Origin: Diplosphaera chodatii
Lineage: Eukaryota > Chlorophyta > Trebouxiophyceae > Prasiolales > Stichococcaceae
Assembly: GCA_032358165.1 (NCBI GenBank)
Contig: JAALGY010000053.1
Coordinates: 1,612,001-1,676,000, forward strand
Length of the DNA stretch: 64,000 bases
Direction: 5' to 3'
This document shows positions 23,090 through 35,000 of the stretch, in pieces. Position 1 is the stretch's first letter. The number at the start of each line of letters is the position of its first letter. The notes under the pieces were generated by a model that saw nothing but the letters and a program-made list of their open reading frames with translations, had not been told where the DNA came from and did no database searches. Made by a program: the position numbers and the translations under genes.

Positions 23090-26000
23090 ATGCCGGCCGC
23101 TGTCGCTCGCCGGGAGCACGGCCGGCTGGCACAGCAGGCGGCCCATGCCTCGTCGGTTTTCGGCTCCCGGCAGATCGCACTGGCGCAACGAACAGCATGC
23201 AGCCCTTGGGATCAGGTATGTGTATTGTGATATGCGTCCGATGGTCCGTTGCGCATCACGACAAACATTCCGACCTTGACGGCTGCGGCTATGTCGCGCC
23301 ATCCTGCAGGGCTGCAGCAGAGCCGGGATGCAGACTAGGCCATGCGTCCCACATCCCGCTGCGCCCATCGTGGTGTCAAATCCTCAGCAGCAAAGGCAGG
23401 CCGGCTGGGGCGGGCAGACACAGCAGCATCGTCTCCGCATCTGCCGATGCCGGCCGGCAGCCACAGCGACAGCAGCAACCTGCACAGCAGCAGCCTCAGA
23501 CAATGCTGGTGCCGCAGCCGCGATGGCTGTGCAAGGCGCGTTGGTGCATGCACATACACAGGGCATGCCTGTTAAGGCAGGGCTGTGATTCTGTTGGGAC
23601 AATCAGCGTCTCTGGCAAGCAATGACACCCTACTCTGCCTCGTGTTCTCAGGTGGAGCTGAACAAGTGTCGGCGAACAGATGTGCAGCAGGCACTGCAGG
23701 AGCGCAACATCCTGCCCTCAAAGACACTGCCTGACATGAAGGCAGCGCTGGCCGCAGCAACGGCTAGTGAGAAGGGTCCCCGCCCAATCGACATCACCAA
23801 AACGCTCAAGGTGCTGCCTTGTCGCTGGGTTGCATACGCTCACTGGCACGTGCAGCTGGCGAGCTGGTGCCTTTTGTCCCTATTTGCTGGCACAGTGGCA
23901 TTCGCTGGCGTCAGAGCCAGACGTGTGACAGCACGCCCTTGGGACACGTGCAGTGGATGTCACGAGCCGAGCTCGAGGAGGAGCTGGCAGCTCGTGGGGT
24001 CCACGACCCTGTTGGCGAGAAGGACGAACTGCAGGTGGTGGCACCACACTCTCTTCTCAAATGCGCACACGTTGCTTGGACTGCAGTGTCCAGATGATGG
24101 AGTGTGCCACACCCATTTGCCGATCCACACACCGCTGCCCAGGGCCCGAGCATCATGTGACACAGGGTGTGCTCTGAATGTTACTGCCATGTGGTTCAGG
24201 AGATGCTGCACAGCCTTGTACGAAGAGAGTGGCCAAACGAACCAAAGGCCCAACGGCAGATGTACCAGGTCCCCCTCAGCGCCGAGACCGCAGCGGCACA
24301 GCAGCGAGGTGACACGAGCCGGCATCTGCTGGCACCGCATGGACTGTGAGGCGTGTGCTGCGCGCTTGTGCTACGGTCTGCAATGACCACACTGCGTGGG
24401 TACGTTCACGAGCCCTCTGCCGTACACTGCGCTGCAGGTGACATGTCAGTCGCGCCGACGCTGCCCACGAACCTGAACAAGCTCAGCATTGCGGAGCTGC
24501 TCACGCAGCTGCGGTTGCGTGGCTCCAAGGCAGCGAGGGGCAAGAAAGCAGACCTAATTGGGCAGCTGCAGGTGCAACCCCTTTAGATTGGGCCGCCGTT
24601 CAAGTTAAAGTTTGCAGGGCATGGCATCTGATATGGGGGGATGCTCACTGCTCCAGTGTGCCGCCTGCAGAAGCTGATTGATGAGGCGGAGGCCACGGCG
24701 CAGCAGGAGCAGCAGCTGTACGAGGAGCAGCAGGAACAGCAGCCGCAGCAGATGCAGACGCAGCAGCAGCAGCAGCAGCAGCAGCCGCAGCTGGCGCAGC
24801 CGCCGCCGCAGCAGCTGCAACAGCAGGGTTGGGACCAGGCGGCAGGCGGGCAGCTGCTGGACGCTGGCGACCCTCTGGCGCCGTTGCCCGCTGACGAACA
24901 GGACCAGTACCCAGGCATGCCGGAGGGTTACTCAGATATCTACGACCGCAACCTCAACGACTTCTCAGACGCCGAGTTAGACCAGGTAATGATGCATGCG
25001 CGTCACACACTGCAGCAAACAAGGCAACGGATGCAAAAGGGCCTTCATGTCGTGGGCAATGGCGTCCGCTGCATCGCCTGATTCGTCTCGCATCATGGGA
25101 AGCAGATGCATCACAATGAGCAGGGCCACATGCTTCATGTCCTCTTGGTTGCAGGAGCTGGCACGGCTTGGAGGCGATCAGTACGCATCTGAGCCGCGTG
25201 CAGAGCGCATCCGACACCTGTCACAGATGCTGCGGGAGGAGCTGGTCGACCTGCTCACGGTAAGGCTGTCCCGGCGTGCAGTTGTACAGACAGCACTAAG
25301 CCCAGCCATATCAAGCACGAATATCAGCGAATGTCAGGCCGCCATGACATGACGCAACCAGCCATGAATCCGTGAATCCAAGGACGCTGCAAAGCACATG
25401 GGTTGGCAGGGCGGGCAAGATGCCCTCGAAGTTACACTCACGTCAATGGTTGAGGACAGGAAGTGAATGTAGCTGGTCTAGCTGTCCAGCTGTGCAATAC
25501 CATGTGCTCATCGACTACCAGTGCTACGCATGTCGCGACGAGGTCCTAGGCGAGCTGCGAAAGCGCGCCTGCAATCGAAGAACGCCTGTGTGTACAGCGT
25601 CTCACATGCGCTTGGCGGTCCGTATCACCCAGTCTGTGGTGCGGCTGGCCAGGTGGAGGAGGTGCGGGAGGAGCTGGGGAAGCGGGGCCTGGCGCCCGAG
25701 GAGGCGGCGGCGGCGGCGCGCCTGCAGCTGGTGGAGGACATGGAGGGCGACTCGGAGCGCGACGCCGTGCGCGACGCCGAGCAGTTCGTCGAGCAGGTGG
25801 GCGCCTGGGGTCATGAGACTGCGCGGTGCTCCTAGTTACATCTGATGGCGTACAGGGTGGTTGTGTTGTGCGTCAGCTCGACATGAGGCTGCAGCGTGTC
25901 CATGGTGCTGCCGCTAAGCAGCTGTGGCCTGCCGCAAGCACGTGTGACATGCGGCATGCTGATGCATGCGTGCGGACATGCTTGCCCTCCCACTGAGCAA

Positions 26001-29000
26001 GATCATGTGCACGCGGCGGTCAGTGATGGCAGATGGCGCAGCTGCACAGGCTGAGTGAACCGATCCGATGCACATTGCTGAACCTTGGCCTGCGCCTTGC
26101 AGCTCATGGACCATGAGGTGCTGGAGGAGGCGAAGGGGCGGCAGGTGGCGGTCCCGCTTGAGAGCGACGGCCGTGCAGAGCTGCTGGCTGATGTGCTCGC
26201 GGAACTCCGCCACCTGTACGGCAACGTCAACACGCTCTTCATCCACGCCGACAAGCAGGTGTCCACTGTCGCTTCGCTTCCTGGTCAAGTTCTGTGTGTT
26301 GACGTGACGTGCGGCAGGTTGCCACCCACTATCCTATGCTGGGCATGGGCAGCACCTAGCACCAGATTGCCAAAATCCTCAGCGCTTGTAAGTGCCAGCG
26401 CTGTGATAAATGCTGGCGCTGGTCATCATGCACGTTGCAAACATGCTGAAACACCGTTGGTATCTGTGACAGTTGCTGGAGCAGCCCGGGGACGGCATGG
26501 CCGAGGAACCAAAGCCCAGCTATGTGCCGCCAACACCACCGGAGCCGCCGCTGACGGTCGCACTGGTGGTGGGCGGACCCGGCAGCGCTGCGGCTCGTAT
26601 GGAGTCCTTCCAGGCCGCAGTCGGGCTGGCGCAGGTGCACCCTCACCCCAACAGCCAGAGGCCATCTGGTCACCACGACTGATGATGCTGCCTTGGGTAC
26701 CTTTGCAGTGATGATGCTGCGTCCAGTGAAGTTCATGTTTGCGTCAATTGGATCCCTGCTGATTATTTTCACGGTCGACCTTCAACAACAGGCGCTGCAG
26801 ACCGCACCGCTGACTGCCGCCAACGAGCCGCCGCGGCCACCATACCATGCGCTGCTGGACCAGTGGCTGGCCTCGCTGGATGACGATGCAGATGTTGATG
26901 ACGCCGACATGCCGGAGCAATTGATAGCTGGAGGCATTGCCGTGACGGCATTCTATGTCGATGGCAACTCGACAGCATGGCCGCTGCCCTTGGCCCGTCT
27001 GCTGGGTTCATCGCCCAGCGACCTGGATGCACAGCTCCCGGGCGAGTGGCAGCTGCAGCCGCAGCCGCTGCCCAGCCTGCAGGTAGGCATCAATATGCCA
27101 AGGCCTGCAGATGCAGCAGCTGTCCCCAACAGTTGCAGAACGCCCTTCCAGAGTGAGTGTTCCTCCACACTGCTCATGCGATGGCGGCAGGGCGGGCAAC
27201 AATCAGTTCGTGTTCCCAGCTGAGCTTTGTGTGCGGCGGTGCACAGGCGCTGGCAGACGAGATGAGGGCCAGCGCAGATGTGGTGTGGTCGGTTGCGCAT
27301 GGTGCTTGGGGCGAGGGGGGGCAGCTTCATGCGACGCTGGAGGCAGCTGGTGTGCAGTTTGTGGGCACACCGCCTGACAAGGCCGCAGATGCCACCGATA
27401 AACTCAGGTGACATTCACTGCATGCTGGTGGGTTGCAGCGGTGCGGTCCTGCATCTGAGGCGCCGATCGTGCTCATGTCAAGTGCACACTACTGCCCGAG
27501 CGACCATGGTGCAAGCAAGTTTGATACTGCTGCAGGTTTGCGGACCAGTTGCAAGACCTGGGGTACCCTGTGATTCCTCGCACCTCTGTTTCAGCGGCTG
27601 ACTTGGCGTCTGAAGATGCCATCGAGGCACTGCGTGCTCGAATGCAGCCCTGGCTCGAGGTGTGCAGCTCAAGGCTTGCATGATGGCGGCATTGAGGCAT
27701 GCCCGATGCTGGCCTTTCACATGGTGTTGATGTGCTCACACCTGCTCATCCTCCAGCACTCCTTTCGCTGTTTTGGATTCGAGCTGCAACTGCCTTCAAT
27801 GCAGGAGCAAGAGTTGGACAGCCTGCTTGACCGGTTTTACGTCAAGCCGGCGCGCGGCTCAGGGTCCGAGGCCGTCTGCCTTGCGCAGGGCCTGGACGGC
27901 GTCATTGAAGCTGCACAACACATCTTCAATGAGGTTGCTGGAAGCACCAATCGTGCTCAGATGCACTGCGCAGTCTGCATGGGGACATGTGCACCCGATT
28001 ACTATCGTGTGATCAGCATGCAGTCTTGACCTGTGCCATCCCCTTGACATGATGCAGGGCATGCATGGGGATCAGGTGGTGGTGGAGGCGGAGGTGGGGG
28101 CAGCTCGTGACGACAACACAGCCGGCGGCGTGCGCTTCTCTGTATGCGTCGTGCAGGTGGGTGCTCAGCAGGGCCCCAGGCAGTGAAGCACGGCACTTGT
28201 GGGTGCTGATCACACAAGCACCGCCGGCCAACAGGGTGCCCGTCGCAAACTTCTCACACGCTTGACGTTGCCTGTGCACCGTGCTGCAGACGGCAGCAGG
28301 GCCCCTGGCTCTGCCACCCACAGAGCACAGTTTCTACGATGTGGAGGTGGACATTCGGGAAGCATACCTTGATCTGCATCGACACATATACCGCTTCCAG
28401 GTGGGAAGAACCAGACATCTCGAACATCTGCTGGCTATGTCTTGTCTAGGGATGGTACCAGCTGCACAAGCAAAGTGTGCAGAGCGGTGTTGCAGAGCAG
28501 GCGGTGCAAATTCCAAACTGACGAGCTGTTCGTACCATCTCAGGGCTTTGACCCACACGTTGTGGAGTTGATGCTTGAGGCGCTGCGGGTGGAGACGGCA
28601 GCACAGGAAGACCACGCCACGGCAAGTCTTGCAGCGGCTGAACTGTCCTGCTTGCGACCATGCACAAGTGTGCAGCATGTCTTGACACCATGATACAGAT
28701 GCCTGCCGCCACACGCAAGCCTGGTGCTAGGGACTCCGTTGCGTTTGCGTCTGCAGGCTGTGGTGGCTGATCCGCTGCGCGAGTCCCTCCCGCAGCACTC
28801 TGAGCGCCTCCACACGCCGCCGCGGCTGCCGCCGATCCTGAACATCTCAGTGCGGCAGGCCGCTGCCAAGCTGTTCACGGTGAGCAGGCTGCAGAGCCCG
28901 CCCAAGCAGCATGCAGCCACATCCACATGTGCCGCTGCCCTTGTCAGTGCTGGTGCAGGATGCGGCCTGTGTGCATACTGTCCGTGGGTCTTTGTCGACC

Positions 29001-32000
29001 GCCTACGTGAGCATGACTCAGGGCGTTGCACATTGCAGGACCTGGGCCTGCGAGACTACGCGCGCATCGACGGCTGGGTGCTGCTGCCGCTGTCAACCAC
29101 CGGCATGGATGTGCGGCCGCAGAGCACCGAGGAGGAGGCGGAGGCGGCCGAGGACCGCCTCGTGCAGGAGGCAAAGGAGCTGCAGGACCAGCTTGAGGAG
29201 GTGCGCCTATGATCCCGACACACCAAGCCAGCACTTTGCCCTGTGAAACACAGGCGGCTGTGCTCAGCTGCACAAGCGTGCTGGAGTCCCTTCGGACAGA
29301 TTGTTGATCGTGGTCACACCGAACAAAGCAGCACATCAGTGACATGACCATGTGGCTACCGCCCCACAGCACGTCTGCAAACGCCACAGCGCAGTGACCA
29401 AGACATGCCGGCGGCATCTGTCTGCTATAGGCGCCATCGCATCATGTGCCAGCGTGTGCCATACTGCGTAATCAGAGGTCATCCATGGGTCTGCTTTGTA
29501 ATGATTTGCAGGAATACAACGCAGACGATCTGCTTGTCACGGCGGCCGACAGCCTGGAGGCCGCGCGGAAGGCGGATCGGATGCTGGAGAGGGAGGCCGC
29601 CGCCATCGAGAAGGCCCTGGAGCAAGAGCGGCAGGAGGAGTTCCAGCAGCAGCAGCAGCAGGAGCAGGAGTTCCAGCAGGTCTGCTGCTGTCGGATGCCA
29701 ACCCGGAACAGTCGGACCATGTGCATGCATGGCTGTGCCCCAGTTGAGCAACAGGCGGAGTCGACCTCACCGACATCAGATCCCTTCAACCACCTGATGA
29801 TCGGAGTGGTGGTCCCTATGCTTTGACACTGCTGTCATCCCATACAGGCGCTGATGTCAGCAGAGGCAGCCGAGGAAGTGGACTCAGCAGAAGCAGATGA
29901 TGCGGGCGAGGACGATGCAGACATCGTTGCCGAGAATGACGAGCAGTATGTTGACGAGGACGAAGACGAAGACGAGGTGTGGACAGTTGCCAGCTTCATG
30001 GTAGTACACCTGCATTGCATCCCCAGCACGCCATCGCATGCAGCCTTCACCGGTGCAGCGCATGTGCGGCGTACTGCACTGGTCGCTGCCACAACACGCT
30101 GCCAGCAAACATCCTCCCATGTGCATGTCTGCGGCACAGGACGAGGATGAAGACAGCGATGATGACTGGGAGGACGTGGAGAACTGGACGCCAGAGGAGC
30201 TGTGCCGCTCGGCAGAGGGCACCATCGTCTTCTCGGACGTCAACCTGCGCGCCGACACCTCGCCCACTGCAGTCCTCTTCCAGCAGGCATGTGCCACTGC
30301 TCGAGGGGGTGCCGGTGCTTCAGAAGCCTGTTGACGCTTGCAATGCTCGAGCATCTGGCTGCACCAGCAGCTGTGAAGACTGCCAAGCATTACATGCCGC
30401 CCGCTGCAGTGCTGTTGTCCTGCTGCGCTATGCCGCGTCCAGCCGCACATGGGCGTTGCAGCTGCTACCGTGTGACATCGAGGCGCAATGACATGCTGTT
30501 GGCCACATTGCGCAGGCGGGCGCAGTGGGCATGACGCAGGCCGGCATCCTGCGGCACCTGGTCAACCAGGCGGTGCTCCGGCGCGGCCTGCCGCCGCTGC
30601 CAGCACCCAGCCCCATCTCCTACGCAGAAGTAGAGGAGGCAGAGGCCAACGAGGAAGTGGTGAGCAGAAGCAGCACCCCAGCAGAAACCAGAAATCGTTT
30701 GGTCTGTGACCTTGGGCCTTTGTGGCAAATGTCAATGAAGCACAACCCTGATGCTGCTGGCCTGTGTGCAGCTACTTGTGCGAGGGCCAATTGCAGAAGT
30801 AGGGTACGTGGGTGTGAGATGCTGACGAGGCCTGCTTGCTGGGTGCAGATGGAGGTGCTTGTCAGGGAGGACGATGATGACCCAGACAGGCAGGAAGCCC
30901 TGAACGACCTCCTGGCTCCTGAGCCGCAGTATTCAGCGCCACAGCAGGCACAGCAGCAACCCCAGTGGCAGCAGCAGCAGCCGCAGTGGCAGTCGGGGCA
31001 GCAGCAGTGGCAGCAGCAGCCGCCGCCGCCACCGCAGCAGCAGGCTCAGCAGCAACAGCAGCAGGCAGCGCAGTGGCAGCCTGATGATGGCTGGGGCGGC
31101 TTTGGCGACCTGCCTGACATCAGCTCACCGCAGCAGCGCAGTGCCTCGCGCCGCGACCCTGGGCTATCAGAGGACAGCGTGAGTACCAAGATGGCTGTTG
31201 GACATGTGCATGTTCAGCGTTGAGTGTTGAGGCTTCTGCTGTTACTTGCTGGCAGCGCTGCACAGACAGCAGACATCCCAACATGGACGTGCACATGCCG
31301 ATCACCGTGTGTTCCCATCGTGTTGCAGGAGTGGCAGAGTCCCGCCGCACCCGCGGGCTTGACGGACCCAGAGGTCGACCGCTACCAGCCGCAGGGCCCC
31401 GGGCCGCAGCAGCCACAGCAGGCAGCAGGGGACTTTGCGTACCCTGAGCAGCAGACCATGCCCGACTACCTGACTGGTGCGCCGTGCCATCAGCCTGGCT
31501 GCTTTCTGCAAGGAATGTACGCCACCGCGCGCTGTTGACCCACTTGCTGTGCCAGGCAGGCTGTAACCCCGAGAACGTTCTGCAGGCGGATCTCATGTGC
31601 AACTCTATCGCGTTTGTTCCTGTGTAGGGCTGGATGGGAGCGGTGGCGGCCAGCCCGGGCAGTACGGCGCCCCGCAGGCAGCAGCTCCAGGCCAGCAATG
31701 GCAGCAACAGCAGCCACTGCCACAGCAGCCGGACCAGGACACCCTGGACGACTGGCCGTCCGCACCCCCGGAGCAGCAGGCAAGCCTGCAGCCCACGGTG
31801 TTGTATGGCCCCTTGTTTCATTCAGTGGCTGCCTTTGCAGCTTGCCGTTAGAGGACTACTCTACGATGCCAGTATCTGAGGAATGCAATGTGATAAATCA
31901 CAGCACGCTCGTGCTGCAATGCAGGGGCTGCAGGTGTGGGTGCTCATGGGCGGCGAAGGCGTGGGGCGGCAGGACGCACTCGCCGCCGGCCGCTCAGCTT

Positions 32001-35000
32001 ACCTGGCGTTGGCAGGTCTGACACCTTGGGCTGGCAGCTGAGCATTGCAGGATAACCCATTGATGTCTATGGTGCAGCTTGGGGTGTGGCGCCCAATGGC
32101 ACAACTTGCCATCAGACTCGTCAAGGCCACCTCATGGCAGCGCATTTCCGGACCACGAAGTGACTTGGTTCTGCTTACGTTCTGTGAGAAGGCTGTGCAA
32201 TCCGACTCAGGCCCAGCCGGCACTGGCGCGTCGCCCTTCCTCTTGACGCCCTTTGCTGCTGGCACGGCGGAGATCGATCGCCGGCGGGAGCTGCTGCGTA
32301 AGCGCAACCAGCGGCTCAAGATCGGCTTCGATGAGGCGGACCTGCCGCCCGAGCAGCAGCTCGACTACATCAGGTGCCGACAGCTTTGCCTGCTAGCGCT
32401 CTGCTGCGATGAACTGTGTCAGCAGCTGGAAGTGAGATACTGATGGGCCTGCGCAGCTGCTGTTTTCGTTCTTCGCTCTTCAGCGTACTTGCATATATGG
32501 CAGCACAGCAGCTTCTCCACAGCACCATTGCGGTCAGAACTCGCCACTGCCCCTTGAGTCGCGTCACATGCCGTCGCCCTGCAGGTCGCCAGTTGCGCAG
32601 GAGCACCGGGAGCTCAGCACAGCTGGCGTCTGGTGGCTGCCATACGGCATGGCGTTGGCCAACAGCTGCGAAGCAATCGCTGAGGAGGCGGACAAGCTGC
32701 TCGCGATCTCCACAACAGCAGACCACGTCCTGCCCTCGAACGCTGGCCACCAGGTGACGCCTTCGCCTGTGATGGTGGTTGCGTTGGACCGCTCATGCCG
32801 GTTGTGCAGCAGCTGGTGCCAGTGTGTCCTCCTGCACCAGCAGTTGCATTCATGCCTGGCCGCACAGGCCAGGCTGCGCACCCTTTAGGGCCACATGTCT
32901 GGACCAGTTCAGTACCGGCCGACGATGTGGTCATTAATTCACGTGCAGGAGGCGGTGCGAGCAGACACGCAGCGCCAGCTGGCGCAAGCTGGCGTCGAGG
33001 GCGTGGGTGCCCTCTTCGGCAGCCCGGTAGCACCACCGCTGGTCCCCAGGTGCCGTCAGAATGCTCACTCCTGCCATGGCTGGCCTGGTCGCAATGCCGT
33101 CCATGCGTCAGCACCTGCAGCAGTTGTGGGTCCACTCGACTGATGTTGTGAGCACTCGAATTGGAGTGTTTGCAGACCTGCTGTTGTTGATTGGACGTGC
33201 AGGTACATGGACCTGGAGGCCTTCGTGGAGGAGGCGACTGTGGCGCGGGCAGTGGTGTGGCTGTCGCTGCAGGGCGGCGGCGCTTCAGGGCAGCTGCAGC
33301 AGTGGCTGGAGGACTACCATGTGCCCTTCGTCGGTAAGCACCCCGAAGCTCCCGCCACGTCATCAGCGCCTTCCTTGACCGTGTTGCTCGTCATCTACGT
33401 AGTTTGTATGTTGTGCCCTGCTGCCGGCGGTGATGCATCCAAAGCATAGTTCACCTGAGGGCGCACCTTGCGTGTGTGCGCCCCGGTGCTGACAAACTCC
33501 GAAGAACATCTGAGCCGAAGCAGCAGTAGGACTTGGTTTGAGGGGCATGTGGGAAGTGCCATTGCACATGTGACACAAGAGCACAGGCACTGATGCATCA
33601 AAGCATAGTTCACCTGAGGGCGCGCCTTGCGTGTGCGCGCCCCGGTGCTGACAAACTCCGAAGAACAATCTGAGCCTGTGCCGCCTTGTTGTGAACTACC
33701 AGCAGTGTCTTGCCCTGACGCGCATGCGTGCAAGGAAGTCTAGGAGCACAACGATTGGTTCCGCTGCCGGCGCAGGCCTGAGCGCGGTGTCGGCGGACAC
33801 CTGCTCGAGCCGGTGGGAGGTGGCCAAGCGCCTGGGCGACCTGGACCTGCACGGGGTGACCACCGCGCCGCGGCACCACGTGACGCAGGACGACCTGCTG
33901 CCGGCGTTGCAGGGCGAGCGGGCGGCCGCCGCCCTGTGGCAGCACCTGGGCGACCAAGTCGGTGAGCGGGAAACGCTCGAGTTCCCAATCTGCTGCTTGG
34001 CGGTCTGCGCACTACCAGGGTGTTGCAGGACGGCTATGGCCGCATCTGCTGCGACACCTTTAGCACCGTGTGACCCACCGCCACTGCTGGCGTCCAGGCG
34101 CGACGGGCGCCGCCACCAGCACGCTGTCCATCCGGCCGACCGCCAGCTGCGGTGCAGCGGGGGTCGCGGTGCTGCAGAGCGCCGAGGACCTGGCCTGGTG
34201 CGTGCCAACCGAGGGTTTCGAGCCATCAGCTTCGTTCGCGGCACAAAGCTGCAGCCATCATGCACGATGCAGTCTGCACACCTGCACAGATGCCTTGCAG
34301 TGGATGACAGGACGCCAATCCAGCATCTCCAGCAGCGTCGGATCACTGCGCAGGTATGCGCGTGCGCTGGCAGAGTCGTGGCACCGCATGCCGTCTGACA
34401 CCCTGTCCACGCCGCACGACCCCATCCCAATGCCGTGGCCGCCGGTGAACAGCTTCATGCTGGAGCCGTACATCAACCCTCACAGGTGAGCTGACTCCGG
34501 GGCTTCGTCTGCTGGCGCAGCACAGTAGCATGGTGTGGTGCCGGTTGCATTCGCAGGCTCTGGCCAAGCACTTCCCGCATAGTACACTCTGGTGTGGTCG
34601 CAGTCGCATCAGCAACAGCCCACCGCACCCAATCACAACACCTTCAATCACCTTGTAGATGGCCTGGGTCAATGCTCAAACTCCACAGCACCCTGCGCAA
34701 ATCGCCTGCCTCACTGCAACACACAGCTGCTCCACATGGCCTGGGGCCACAGGTGCTGAGGCGCTGGGTTTCGTGTGCGTGTGCAGCATCGTGCTGCGGG
34801 AGGGGCGGGGTGGCGCGGCGCCGGCGCTGCACTGGGCGGACGACTCCCACTGGGCGCGCGTCACCTGGTCCCTGATCGGGCAGCGCGGCAACATGCGGGT
34901 GCTGCCGGCGATGCTGCACGCGGCGCGGGCAGACGCCGACGGCAACCTCCTGGTGGGGCCACCCCGCCGTATCAAAATTCAGCTTGCCACCTATTGTCCA

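Noticed and set aside
22266..23198. 310-codon minus-strand open frame
   Set aside because: It overlaps the well-supported end of the MYB-CC gene, has no domain or leader, and lies in GC-rich DNA where long shadow frames are common.
34029..34068. Extra exon reading DGYGRICCDTF in the ligase gene
   Set aside because: It resembles the plant segment before the VKP strand, but the required phase gives a stop before any gt donor; joining 33961 directly to 34098 keeps frame and matches the family.
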